Source: JABCZS01 sp041660525
Lineage (GTDB): Bacteria; Pseudomonadota; Gammaproteobacteria; JABCZS01
Assembly: GCA_041660525.1 (NCBI GenBank)
Contig: JBAZWD010000002.1
Location: 1-64,000, forward strand
DNA: 64,000 bases
Reading direction: 5' to 3'
Shown here: one piece after another, positions 1 through 7,739 of the stretch
Position numbering within the stretch: the first letter of the stretch is position 1
Layout: each line of letters begins with the position of its first letter
Position numbers and translations under genes: made by a program
The notes under the pieces: model-generated
Seen by the model: the letters and a program-made list of their open reading frames with translations, nothing else
Databases searched by the model: none
What the model was told of the DNA's origin: nothing

Positions 1-114
1 AATATTTCTAAATCACAGGTTACTATTGTTTCCGGTTTTAAATCTAGATCAAAACAAGTATCATTAGTAAACCCAAAAACATTTCCGATGGAAGCGGAAG
101 TGTTGCTGTCTTAA
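1..114 (+). CDS. DUF167/YggU family protein, C-terminal part (partial)
   Basis: The window opens inside a gene. Its last 37 codons read in frame from base 1 to TAA at 112-114. The stretch SQVTIVSGFKSRSKQVSL resembles the C-terminal half of the small YggU/DUF167 (UPF0235) family, where a similar S-x-V-x-I-x-x-G-x-x-S-R-x-K segment lies near the end. The family has no firmly known role. The tail after this segment is about 12 residues longer than I would expect. A strong hairpin follows the stop. Only the fragment is visible, so the family call rests on one motif. Confidence 0.6.
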   Translation, partial: NISKSQVTIVSGFKSRSKQVSLVNPKTFPMEAEVLLS

Positions 115-117
115 TTA

Positions 118-152
118 GCATTTAATATTTATTTTATATAAATATTAAATGC
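118..152. terminator. Hairpin between the DUF167 gene and hmp
   Basis: A perfect inverted repeat has 14-base arms (118-131 and 139-152) and a 7-base loop. It sits between the stops of two converging genes, so it could end transcription from either side. The stem is almost all A/T, which makes it a weak terminator on paper. Confidence 0.5.
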
Positions 153-180
153 TTCATTCCGAATGAGTAAGCCCGTTATT

Positions 181-1416
181 TTAAGAAGATTTTTTTTCTA
201 AATCTTGTTTAGGTCCAAAAAATTCAAAATGTACTTGTGCTGGCGGTATACCCCAAGCAAGCAATTCATGATAAATTCCAACCATAAATGCTTGCGGACC
301 ACAGAAAAAATAATCACCTTCACGCTTTGGCGCGAATGATTCAATAAGCTTTGCATCAATATATCCTGTGCTGGTATTATTTTTACGTAAAATACCTGCT
401 TTAGCAGGTTCGCTGTAACGATAATGGGTCACTAAATTAGCATGTTTTGCAGCGAGTTCATCGATTGTTTGCCTGAAGGCTTGGGTCTCTTCATTTAAGC
501 TGCCATGAATAAAAACAATTGAGCGATGCGGCATAGCATCGAGTGCCTGCAGTAAAATAGTGAGTATTGGTGTGATGCCAACTCCTGCTGCCAATAAAAT
601 CAATGGACGTTGATGTTGTTCTGTAACGTCTAAGAAAAATTCACCGCAAGGTGGTGCGACTTCTATAGTTGAGCCAATATCAATTTGATCATGTAAAAGA
701 TTTGAAACATAACCAGCAGGGGAATTAGCAGTTAATCCTAATTCACGTTTGACGCTGATGCGTAACCATTCCTGCCCAGGTTTGTCAGAGAGACTATAAT
801 TTCTCATGGTAGTTTGGCCATTTGGTGTTGATACACGTACTGTAATATATTGCCCAGGTTTATATGTAGGTAATTTAGTACCATCTAGAGGCGTCAAATA
901 AAATGAAGTAATATTTTTGCTTTCTATTTCTTTTTTAATTATTCGATATAATTTAAAGCCGCTCCAACCACCAGGCATGCTTGCATGTTCATGATAAATT
1001 TGTTGTTCACGCCCCATTAAAATATGGGCTAGGAAAGAATAAGCTTCATCCCAAGCATTGATAATATCATCAGTTGCAGCATCGCCTAAAACTTCGCGAA
1101 TGGAGGCTAATAAATTCTCACCTACAATAGGATAATGTTCAGGTTTAATTTGTAATGAAGCATGTTTTTGCGCGATTAATTCTACTGCGTTACCTAAAAC
1201 TTCTAAGTTATCTATATGTGCTGCATAAGCGCATATGGCACCTGCCAATGCTTTTTGCTGACGTCCCGATGCTTGATTGGCAGAGTTAAATAATGGAGCA
1301 ACCTCTGGGTTATGTGAAAACATACGTTTGTAGAAGTGTTGAGTCAGTAATTCCCCATTTTGTTCAAGAATAGGGGCGGTGGCTTTAACAATGGTAATGG
1401 TTTTTTCACTAAGCAT
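181..1416 (-). CDS. hmp: Flavohemoglobin, nitric oxide dioxygenase
   Basis: Hmp oxidises nitric oxide to nitrate in the cytoplasm using O2, haem, FAD and NAD(P)H. The globin domain fills roughly residues 1-140 (start MLSEKTITIVKATAPIL; QKHASLQIKPEHYPIVGE carries the proximal His region). A ferredoxin-reductase-type FAD domain (RNYSLSDKPG) and NAD-binding domain (LLAAGVGITPIL; FFCGPQAFM) follow. Length is normal for the family. I start at the ATG at 1414-1416 because AAAGGA lies about eight bases upstream and the product then begins like E. coli Hmp. An ATG eight codons earlier falls inside the operator and is unlikely to be used. The gene is divergent from nsrR and probably repressed by it. 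Confidence 0.95.
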   Translation of the reverse strand: MLSEKTITIVKATAPILEQNGELLTQHFYKRMFSHNPEVAPLFNSANQASGRQQKALAGAICAYAAHIDNLEVLGNAVELIAQKHASLQIKPEHYPIVGENLLASIREVLGDAATDDIINAWDEAYSFLAHILMGREQQIYHEHASMPGGWSGFKLYRIIKKEIESKNITSFYLTPLDGTKLPTYKPGQYITVRVSTPNGQTTMRNYSLSDKPGQEWLRISVKRELGLTANSPAGYVSNLLHDQIDIGSTIEVAPPCGEFFLDVTEQHQRPLILLAAGVGITPILTILLQALDAMPHRSIVFIHGSLNEETQAFRQTIDELAAKHANLVTHYRYSEPAKAGILRKNNTSTGYIDAKLIESFAPKREGDYFFCGPQAFMVGIYHELLAWGIPPAQVHFEFFGPKQDLEKKSS

Positions 1417-1431
1417 GGAATGGTCCTTTAT

Positions 1432-1454
1432 AAGTTGCATTATATATGCAACTT
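1432..1454. promoter_or_regulatory. NsrR-type operator upstream of hmp
   Basis: AAGTTGCAT-N5-ATGCAACTT is a perfect 23-base dyad; with flanks the arms reach 11 bases each (1430-1440 and 1446-1456). It matches the known NsrR site pattern AAG-N-TGCAT-N5-ATGCA-N-CTT in both arm sequence and overall length. It lies between hmp and the nsrR gene 77 bases away, where NsrR could repress hmp and relieve repression when NO damages its Fe-S cluster. Binding is inferred from family knowledge. Confidence 0.85.
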
Positions 1455-1530
1455 ATTGTAACATACTCAAATCAAAGATCAACATGCTATTATCTATACG
1501 ATGTAAGGAATTATTTAAGGCAGCAAAAAA

Positions 1531-1977
1531 ATGCAACTGAATCGACAAACAGATTACGCTTTGCGTGCCTTAATTTTTTTAGGCGTGCAACAACATTTAT
1601 GTACGATTGATGATATCGCAGTAAGATTTAATATTGCGCGTGAACATCTGGTTAAAATTATCGGGAAACTGGCAAAGTTAAATTATATTACTGCTACTCG
1701 CGGCAAAGGTGGCGGGTTAAAGCTTAATCCAGAAACTCGCCAAGTATTATTGTCAGAAATCGTAAAACATTTTGAACCAACATTTCAACCAATTGACTGC
1801 GAAGGTTTGGCTTGCCCCTTAAATGGAGTGTGTCGTTTAAGTAAAATTTTATGCGAAGCCAGTCATGCTTTTCTAAGCACTTTAGGAAAATATACATTAG
1901 ATGATATCTTGCCTAAAACAAATGATGAGCAAGCTCTTATAGCAAAAAAACTTAATATAAAAAGAGAATGTGATTAA
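1531..1977 (+). CDS. nsrR: Rrf2-family nitric-oxide-sensing repressor NsrR
   Basis: NsrR is a winged-helix Fe-S repressor that loses DNA binding when NO attacks its cluster. The 148-residue product starts MQLNRQTDYALRALIFL, typical of Rrf2 proteins, and has the wing segment TRGKGGGLKLN. Three cysteines at 90, 95 and 101 (C-x4-C-x5-C) match the spacing of the NsrR cluster ligands and separate it from IscR. It is divergent from hmp with an NsrR-type dyad between them, the standard arrangement. The ribosome binding site is weak. Confidence 0.93.
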   Translation: MQLNRQTDYALRALIFLGVQQHLCTIDDIAVRFNIAREHLVKIIGKLAKLNYITATRGKGGGLKLNPETRQVLLSEIVKHFEPTFQPIDCEGLACPLNGVCRLSKILCEASHAFLSTLGKYTLDDILPKTNDEQALIAKKLNIKRECD

Positions 1978-2005
1978 AAATAATCATTAATATCAGGGGT
2001 TTCTT

Positions 2006-2100
2006 ATGCAAAAAAATATTTTAGTATTTTTATCTCATTTGCATTTTTTAATAAATTTAAAGAATCAATACATCGAGCTGCTATATTCAGTGAGCCTAAT
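2006..2100 (-). pseudogene. Degenerate fragment of a paralogue of the 4015-6042 gene
   Basis: On the minus strand this stretch encodes LGSLNIAARCIDSLNLLKN..., which aligns without gaps to LGALNIAARCLVSLDLLKN in the intact gene (about 4246-4341). Nucleotide identity is visibly lower than in the adjacent Fic-derived block, so this is an old paralogous remnant. It has no start or stop of its own. On the plus strand it happens to be open and joins the Fic fragment, but that reading frame is antisense to the original gene and probably meaningless. Confidence 0.7.
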
Positions 2101-2219
2101 GAGCAAACTGATATTCACCGGAGTGACACAAAGTGCTAAATCGCTATCTAAGCGCTTATTAAAAGGCGAGCTACGCCGTATTCATCAAGGGATTTACACT
2201 GAGGATCAGGAGACACCTT
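2097..2219 (+). pseudogene. Duplicated 5' end of the Fic gene
   Basis: These 123 bases match 6238-6360 with about five differences, covering the start codon and first 40 codons of the Fic gene (MSKLIFTGVTQSAKSL...). The copy then stops abruptly and the frame runs into unrelated sequence, ending at 2290. It is a truncated duplication with no Fic domain. It joins directly to the degraded fragment at 2006-2100, so the locus is a chimera of pieces that lie 1.9 kb apart in the intact locus. Confidence 0.85.
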
Positions 2220-3115
2220 CTCGTATTACAGATAGGGAGAATATATTGCACCCATTGATCAGTAGTTTTAAATGCAAATTTCTCAAGTAATTTAGTCATT
2301 TCAGACATATTCTTATTAAGTTTTATATTGATTTCAGCGATGTTAATGTCTTTTGCATACTCGATTGCTTTTGCCAATAGAGGTACTGCTTCAGTTTCTG
2401 AATTGCAGATCATATGAATGTGCCAAATGGGTTTCATTTGTAACGAGCAGAATGAAACTGTTGCAAACAGAATATTTGGTAAATTCTGTTCATCATTTTT
2501 AACAAAAATGACAAGTTTATTTGACAGCAGCTCACTTTTTACTATCGCTAGATTTAATTGCGGGTGAGCTATTTTTATAGTGGATGTGCATTTCTCTAAA
2601 TCTTGAGTATTTACTATTAAGTCTACTTCTGCACTTTGCATAGACAGAATGCGTTCATTAAGATTAAGTGTGTAGTATGCATGATGATTATCAACTTGAT
2701 ACCCGTGAGAAATATAACATGCTTGAGCTATATTATTGTCATAGGCTGTGGTTAGCTGAATATAATCAACATGTGCTTCTATTGCATAAGTCTTTGCAGC
2801 ATCTAATAACAGGTTAGCGATTTTTTTTCCTCTTGCTGCAGGACAGACAAATAAATCGTATAGGATCCAGCCCGATTTATCATCGTAACAACTGATAATA
2901 GGATATATCTGAATGAAACCTTGCACCTCTTGATTGTCAATTGCCAGTAAACAGAACGATTGACCACTTTCCAATCGTTTGGATAAATAACTACTAGCTA
3001 TCGAAAACTTCGTGTTTTGCTTATAAAATTGATGGTACTCAATAAACAATTCTACTAGGTGTTTCCATTGTATATCTGATACTTCATGTGAATTTAAAAT
3101 GCGTATAATTTGCAT
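2171..3115 (-). CDS. GNAT-family N-acetyltransferase, altered C-terminus
   Basis: The first 150 residues form a GNAT acyl-CoA-dependent acetyltransferase domain: a hydrophobic core (FIQIYPIISCYDDKSGWILYD), the acetyl-CoA loop FVCPAARGKKIANLLLDAA, and a final strand ACYISHGYQ. The second half looks like a weak second GNAT-like domain without a clear CoA loop. The last 15 or so codons (2171-2219) lie on the antisense of the duplicated Fic fragment, so the natural end was replaced when that repeat arrived. The substrate cannot be told. The gene may still work because both domains precede the junction. Confidence 0.75.
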   Translation of the reverse strand: MQIIRILNSHEVSDIQWKHLVELFIEYHQFYKQNTKFSIASSYLSKRLESGQSFCLLAIDNQEVQGFIQIYPIISCYDDKSGWILYDLFVCPAARGKKIANLLLDAAKTYAIEAHVDYIQLTTAYDNNIAQACYISHGYQVDNHHAYYTLNLNERILSMQSAEVDLIVNTQDLEKCTSTIKIAHPQLNLAIVKSELLSNKLVIFVKNDEQNLPNILFATVSFCSLQMKPIWHIHMICNSETEAVPLLAKAIEYAKDINIAEINIKLNKNMSEMTKLLEKFAFKTTDQWVQYILPICNTRRCLLILSVNPLMNTA

Positions 3116-3206
3116 AAACTTTATTATTACTCCAAAAATATTTTTTCTTTGACGGTAATTAAATTATAATCACTTATATGTAATATTGAGGGAAACGCTA
3201 ATCAAA

Positions 3207-3962
3207 ATGGAAATCACTGATGCTTTTTTATTATTCATAGCAGGGGTTATCGGCGGAGCACTAAATGCCGTCGTAGGTGGTGGAGCATTTATTGCTTTCC
3301 CAGCTTTGATATTTCTTGGCGTACCTCCTATCCAAGCAAATGCGACAATGACAGTTTCTCTTTGGCCAGGCACTCTTGCAAGCCTATGGGCACAGCGACG
3401 GGAATTATTGTCTCACACACAAATGTTACCACTTTTTATTCCTCTTAGCCTATTGGGCGGAGGAATTGGTGCCTTTACTCTTATTACGCTGTCAAATTCA
3501 CATTTTGCACTCGTAGTCCCTTATATGTTGCTGTTAGCCACTTTAGTATTCACATTTCAAAGACAATTGATAGATTGGTCAACTAGACAGCATTGGCATA
3601 TCAGCATTTGGATTCCTTTATTGGTTATAGCTATCTATGGTGGATTTTTTGGTGCAGGAATGGGGATCATGTTTCTGGCATTTCTAGGCATTATCGGAAT
3701 GAAAAACATGCACGAGGCCAATGCCCTAAGAAATTGCTCTACAGCCTGCATCAATAGTATCGCCAGCTTTATATTCATTATTTCCGACAAAGTAGTCTGG
3801 ACTAACATGCTCATGATGTGTGCAGGTGCGATAGTGGGAGGGTATTTTTGTGCCCACTATGCTCGAAAATTATCATCTGAATTGTTACGCATCGCAGTTA
3901 TGATCACTGCCTGGATTATGACAGTTTATTTTTTCTGGAAATATTTATTGGAAGCATCATGA
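3207..3962 (+). CDS. TauE/SafE-family (DUF81) membrane permease
   Basis: An inner-membrane protein of the family linked to export of sulfite, sulfoacetate or other anions. It shows repeated hydrophobic segments and the two half-repeats typical of TauE: GVIGGALNAVVGGGAFIAFPAL near the start and GGFFGAGMGIMFLAFLGI in the second half. Length (about 250 residues) is normal. I place the start at ATG 3207; GAGGG lies about 14 bases upstream, rather far, and a TTG seven codons earlier is possible. The gene stands alone and its substrate is unknown. Confidence 0.85.
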   Translation: MEITDAFLLFIAGVIGGALNAVVGGGAFIAFPALIFLGVPPIQANATMTVSLWPGTLASLWAQRRELLSHTQMLPLFIPLSLLGGGIGAFTLITLSNSHFALVVPYMLLLATLVFTFQRQLIDWSTRQHWHISIWIPLLVIAIYGGFFGAGMGIMFLAFLGIIGMKNMHEANALRNCSTACINSIASFIFIISDKVVWTNMLMMCAGAIVGGYFCAHYARKLSSELLRIAVMITAWIMTVYFFWKYLLEAS

Positions 3963-4014
3963 ATTAAAAACCTCTCATATCCTTGCTCCTGATATCCCTT
4001 TACAGCCAAAGCAT

Positions 4015-6042
4015 TCACTTTTTCTTTATTTTTAAACCCGCATTTGAGCTTGAGCTTCGAGATGGTTCTTGCCACTGGGCTTGTATTTGCATAGATTTTT
4101 TATCTAGCTTTGCTAAAGACGCACTTAAATCAAATTGTTTTTTCAATAGAAGCTTTTGGAAAGCTTCCGTTGCAGTTTTAACAGTGAAAGTAGTTTCAGT
4201 TTTAACGTCATATCTGGTTTCAGTTACAACAATGCTTGGGAATTTTTGCGCAGTAAAATCATTCAGTATTTTTTTCTCGTCTGAATTTTTTAATAAATCT
4301 AAAGAAACAAGACATCGAGCTGCAATATTAAGCGCGCCTAATATTGCAGCAACTTTTGGCTGATTGTAAATAGTGCTCGATTCTGATTCATCAATAATAT
4401 TGCACGGGTCTAGTTCAGCAAATTCTGCAGATAATTCGCAGATTTCTATATAATAAATAAGATTATGATTTGTTTCTATATGATTAATTAGATAATCTAT
4501 GCAGTTCATTATTTCGTGCTGGATTCTATCATTCGCTGACTTTTCAGCAAGATCTTTTTGCTTGTCGAATTTTTTAATAATTTCTCTTAAAGCAGACATT
4601 GCTTTACCACTTTGGCCGTCATTGAATAAAATCATAGGAAGAAGAGTCTGTAATCCAATTATTATATCATCTGTCTCCTCTACCTTTCTTAATTCCTCAA
4701 GGTTTTTAGGCGAACCCCTGGAGAATTTCAATAAAGATATGGCTGATTCTATAAGCTCAATGCAACATTTTCCGTTTTCCTTTAAGGTCGCATGTATTAT
4801 GCGGAAATGATATTTACATACCTGAGCATCGGCGAGTACGAGAGCTACAAGATGCCAATCAAGCTTTATTACTGCTACGTTAGCTGTGGGTCTAGACATC
4901 ATTTCTGGTACTACTACTTCTTCGTATGCTTGGATGAGCATTTTCACGGCTTCATTTTTCTTCTGATTTACAGCAGAAGCAGGGGAAGGCGAACTATTGT
5001 TTTGTGTAGGTGCAATGTCATATGCTTGTCCTATTGTGCCTAATGCTTTATCTAAATTTACTAGCATGTTTGTACAGGATGTAATATAAGCTAAAGAAGT
5101 ATTCTTCAGCGCATAAATCCATTCTACTGACGCGGTTTTTTCAAATATCACGATAGGATATTTTGGTTTATGTAATGGAATAGGTGGCCTTAGCATAGAA
5201 ATGACATGTATATTTAAGTCGATACATTGTTCTATGATTAAAAAACGTTGAATTTTTTCTAGATTTTCTGATTTTAATTGAAGCATTAAATTGCTTATGT
5301 GTTCTGCATAAAAATAGTATATGAGAGTAGGTATAGTGTCTGTTAAAAACGAAGAGCTTTTAACGACTTGTTCTGCACTAAGTTCAGCCAGTTTTTGTAT
5401 AACAGGAATACTTTCTTCTAAGGTCTCTAATTTCCCTAACCATTTGAGATAACATAACGTTAATATCTCTTTGAAATCATTAAGCTCAGGCTCTATAGCT
5501 TCAATAGCAATTTTTAATTGTGCTTTGTCTTCTATTTTTTCAAAAATGGATCGTGCACGAACTAATAAATTTTGCTTTAGTTCCTCTTTAGTTAATTTCT
5601 TTGGCTGTTCATCTTGAATGTGTTTATTGTAAGCAGGCAGAGTTAGCGCTTTTGGCAGATCATCTTTAGTTTGCGACGACGAAGCTAATATTTTATCTAT
5701 TTTTTCAGGCGCATATTTATTAAAAAATTGGGTGAAATTCTTTTCTACCATTTTTTTTATTAAATATTTGTTTAACTTGGAGGTTAATGTAAAACTGCCG
5801 AAACCTTTGAGTTCTTTAGGTGCTTGCACATTATAATGTGAGGATCCACTGTCTGAATTAATCGTAAATCCATAATTTACTAATATTTTCTCAAAATTTC
5901 TCGAAGTGAGTTCTGGATTATCTTGTAAATGACCCCAAAGCTTTTCAGCCAACGCTAGATCGGACATCATTTCTTGGGTTGGACTTTCTTTTAAGGGTTT
6001 ATTATGTGGTTTCATTTCTACAAGCTTTTTTGAATGAAACAT
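4015..6042 (-). CDS. Large protein of unknown function, possible HicA-like N-terminal domain
   Basis: I do not recognise this 675-residue protein. It has no signal peptide or clear membrane segment and is mostly predicted-helical by eye, with many Leu/Lys/Glu blocks, ending in the basic tail NAGLKIKKK. Residues 48-103 (NFEKILVNYGFTINSDSGSSHY... then KELKGFGSFTL) resemble the small HicA/YcfA dsRBD-like toxin fold, where a His in a G-S-x-H motif cuts mRNA; this likeness is weak. A degraded paralogue piece lies at 2006-2100, so the family was once multicopy here. Large size and species-specific look fit a secreted effector, which is inference. Confidence 0.55.
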   Translation of the reverse strand: MFHSKKLVEMKPHNKPLKESPTQEMMSDLALAEKLWGHLQDNPELTSRNFEKILVNYGFTINSDSGSSHYNVQAPKELKGFGSFTLTSKLNKYLIKKMVEKNFTQFFNKYAPEKIDKILASSSQTKDDLPKALTLPAYNKHIQDEQPKKLTKEELKQNLLVRARSIFEKIEDKAQLKIAIEAIEPELNDFKEILTLCYLKWLGKLETLEESIPVIQKLAELSAEQVVKSSSFLTDTIPTLIYYFYAEHISNLMLQLKSENLEKIQRFLIIEQCIDLNIHVISMLRPPIPLHKPKYPIVIFEKTASVEWIYALKNTSLAYITSCTNMLVNLDKALGTIGQAYDIAPTQNNSSPSPASAVNQKKNEAVKMLIQAYEEVVVPEMMSRPTANVAVIKLDWHLVALVLADAQVCKYHFRIIHATLKENGKCCIELIESAISLLKFSRGSPKNLEELRKVEETDDIIIGLQTLLPMILFNDGQSGKAMSALREIIKKFDKQKDLAEKSANDRIQHEIMNCIDYLINHIETNHNLIYYIEICELSAEFAELDPCNIIDESESSTIYNQPKVAAILGALNIAARCLVSLDLLKNSDEKKILNDFTAQKFPSIVVTETRYDVKTETTFTVKTATEAFQKLLLKKQFDLSASLAKLDKKSMQIQAQWQEPSRSSSSNAGLKIKKK

Positions 6043-6239
6043 AACATAACATTTGCATAGTTAGAAAGTCAAGTTCTATACTTAAAGTAAATATTTATTT
6101 ATAAAACAGTTGGTTACATGCCAAGACTTGATGGCTCTTAAGAATATAGCATTTCTAAAACATACTAGAATTCTACTTATGCCATTAAACTATGCTATAA
6201 TTCCCTATAACTGATAGAAGACATACTGGAATTCGCATA

Positions 6240-7727
6240 ATGAGCAAGCTGATATTCGCCGGAGTGACACAAAGTGCTAAATCGCTATCTAAGCGCTTAT
6301 TAAAAGGCGAGCTACGCCGTATTCATCAAGGGATTTACACTGAGGATCTAGAAACACCTTTAACCCAGATTGTGCAAAAAGACTGGATGTCCATTATTCC
6401 TTATATCGTCTCAAATGGCATTTTAAGCTTTAGAACGGCATTTGATTTAAAGCCTGTTGAAAACATTGTATTAATGACAAGTTCATATACTAAAACTATT
6501 CCGTTACCCGGTCTTACGATTAAAGTACAAAAGGGTGATTATCAACACTTTATTGAGCCGGTGTCTTTTAATTTATCAAGAAGCAATGAAACACGAATGT
6601 TGCTAGAGAATTTAAGTGTGGTCAGAGCTAAAACAATGAAACTCATCAAAGTAGTTGGCCAGCAAGGTGTGGAACATTATTTAAGTAAAGTTCTGCGTGT
6701 GCGTGGTGAGGCTCATTTAAACCGCATTCGTGATGATGCAAAACAAATAGCAATGCTCCTTTCACTAGAGAGTGAATATAAAACCTTGAATCAAATTATT
6801 AGCGCGCTACTATCGACTCACTCAGATGATTTTTTAAAAACACCTTACGCCAAAGCTATGGCAAAGAAAGTGCCTTATGATGCGACTCGCATTCAATTAT
6901 TTGAATCACTCGCACTTTATTTAAAACGTTGTATTTTCATGAAAAGAGCATATCTTTATGATAAAAAAAGTTTTAACAATTTATCTTTTTTTGAATCTTA
7001 TTTCTCTAATTACATTGAGGGCACACGCTTCACTATTGATGAAGCGGAAAACATTGTGTTTAATAAAACGGAAATTAAGCATCGCCACGCAGATAGTCAT
7101 GATGTGCTAGCGCTGTATTATTTAACAAACGATTACTTACAAATCAGTGTTACGCCACGTTCAATTGGTGAGTTTTTAGAACTCTTACAATCACGACATA
7201 GTTTGTTAATGCAAGAGCGTCTAGATAAACGGCCCGGAGAATTTAAAAATCATGTGAATATGGCTGGCAATACGACATTTGTGTTGCCATCAGAAGTTAT
7301 TGGTACGCTCACTGTAGGATTTGATATTTATACCCGCATGCAATCTGGATTAGAAAAAGCGTTATTTATGCATTTTTTAATCTCTGAAGTACATCCCTTC
7401 GAAGATGGTAATGGTCGCATCGCCAGAATCATGATGAATGCGGAGTTGGTGCAAGATAATAGTTATAAAATCATTATCCCAACTGTACATCGGGATAACT
7501 ATCTCTATGCATTAAAAAGAGCAAGTCGAGATCATAATTTTCAAATTTACTGCAAAGTGCTTGATCAAGCACAAGCATATAGCGCAAGTATTCCGTGGTT
7601 TGATTATGCTGATGCAAGAGAAAAATTAGTGCATGATCATGCAGATAAATCACCAGATGAAGGTTTACCTATCTTCAATCGTGCGCTTCGCGAGCTTTCA
7701 CTATCTGAGTGTGCCTTATTACAATAG
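6240..7727 (+). CDS. Fic-domain protein with AbiEi-like N-terminus and inhibitory motif
   Basis: The Fic core motif HPFEDGNGRIAR at residues 385-396 is complete, so the enzyme can be expected to transfer AMP (or another nucleotide moiety) to protein hydroxyls. S256-x3-E260-G261 matches the inhibitory (S/T)xxxE(G/N) helix placed before the Fic domain (class II, self-inhibited). Residues 1-75 (RRIHQGIYTED, then a helical segment) resemble the winged-helix start of AbiEi-type antitoxins. This pairing suggests a self-controlled or autoregulated toxin-like AMPylase; a host effector is the alternative. The gene is intact and a truncated copy of its first 40 codons sits at 2097-2219. Confidence 0.88.
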   Translation: MSKLIFAGVTQSAKSLSKRLLKGELRRIHQGIYTEDLETPLTQIVQKDWMSIIPYIVSNGILSFRTAFDLKPVENIVLMTSSYTKTIPLPGLTIKVQKGDYQHFIEPVSFNLSRSNETRMLLENLSVVRAKTMKLIKVVGQQGVEHYLSKVLRVRGEAHLNRIRDDAKQIAMLLSLESEYKTLNQIISALLSTHSDDFLKTPYAKAMAKKVPYDATRIQLFESLALYLKRCIFMKRAYLYDKKSFNNLSFFESYFSNYIEGTRFTIDEAENIVFNKTEIKHRHADSHDVLALYYLTNDYLQISVTPRSIGEFLELLQSRHSLLMQERLDKRPGEFKNHVNMAGNTTFVLPSEVIGTLTVGFDIYTRMQSGLEKALFMHFLISEVHPFEDGNGRIARIMMNAELVQDNSYKIIIPTVHRDNYLYALKRASRDHNFQIYCKVLDQAQAYSASIPWFDYADAREKLVHDHADKSPDEGLPIFNRALRELSLSECALLQ

Positions 7728-7739
7728 CTTTTACAAACC

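Noticed and set aside
2006..2290. A 94-codon gene on the plus strand
   Set aside because: It joins an antisense remnant to a truncated Fic start; no domain survives and neither half is in its original context.
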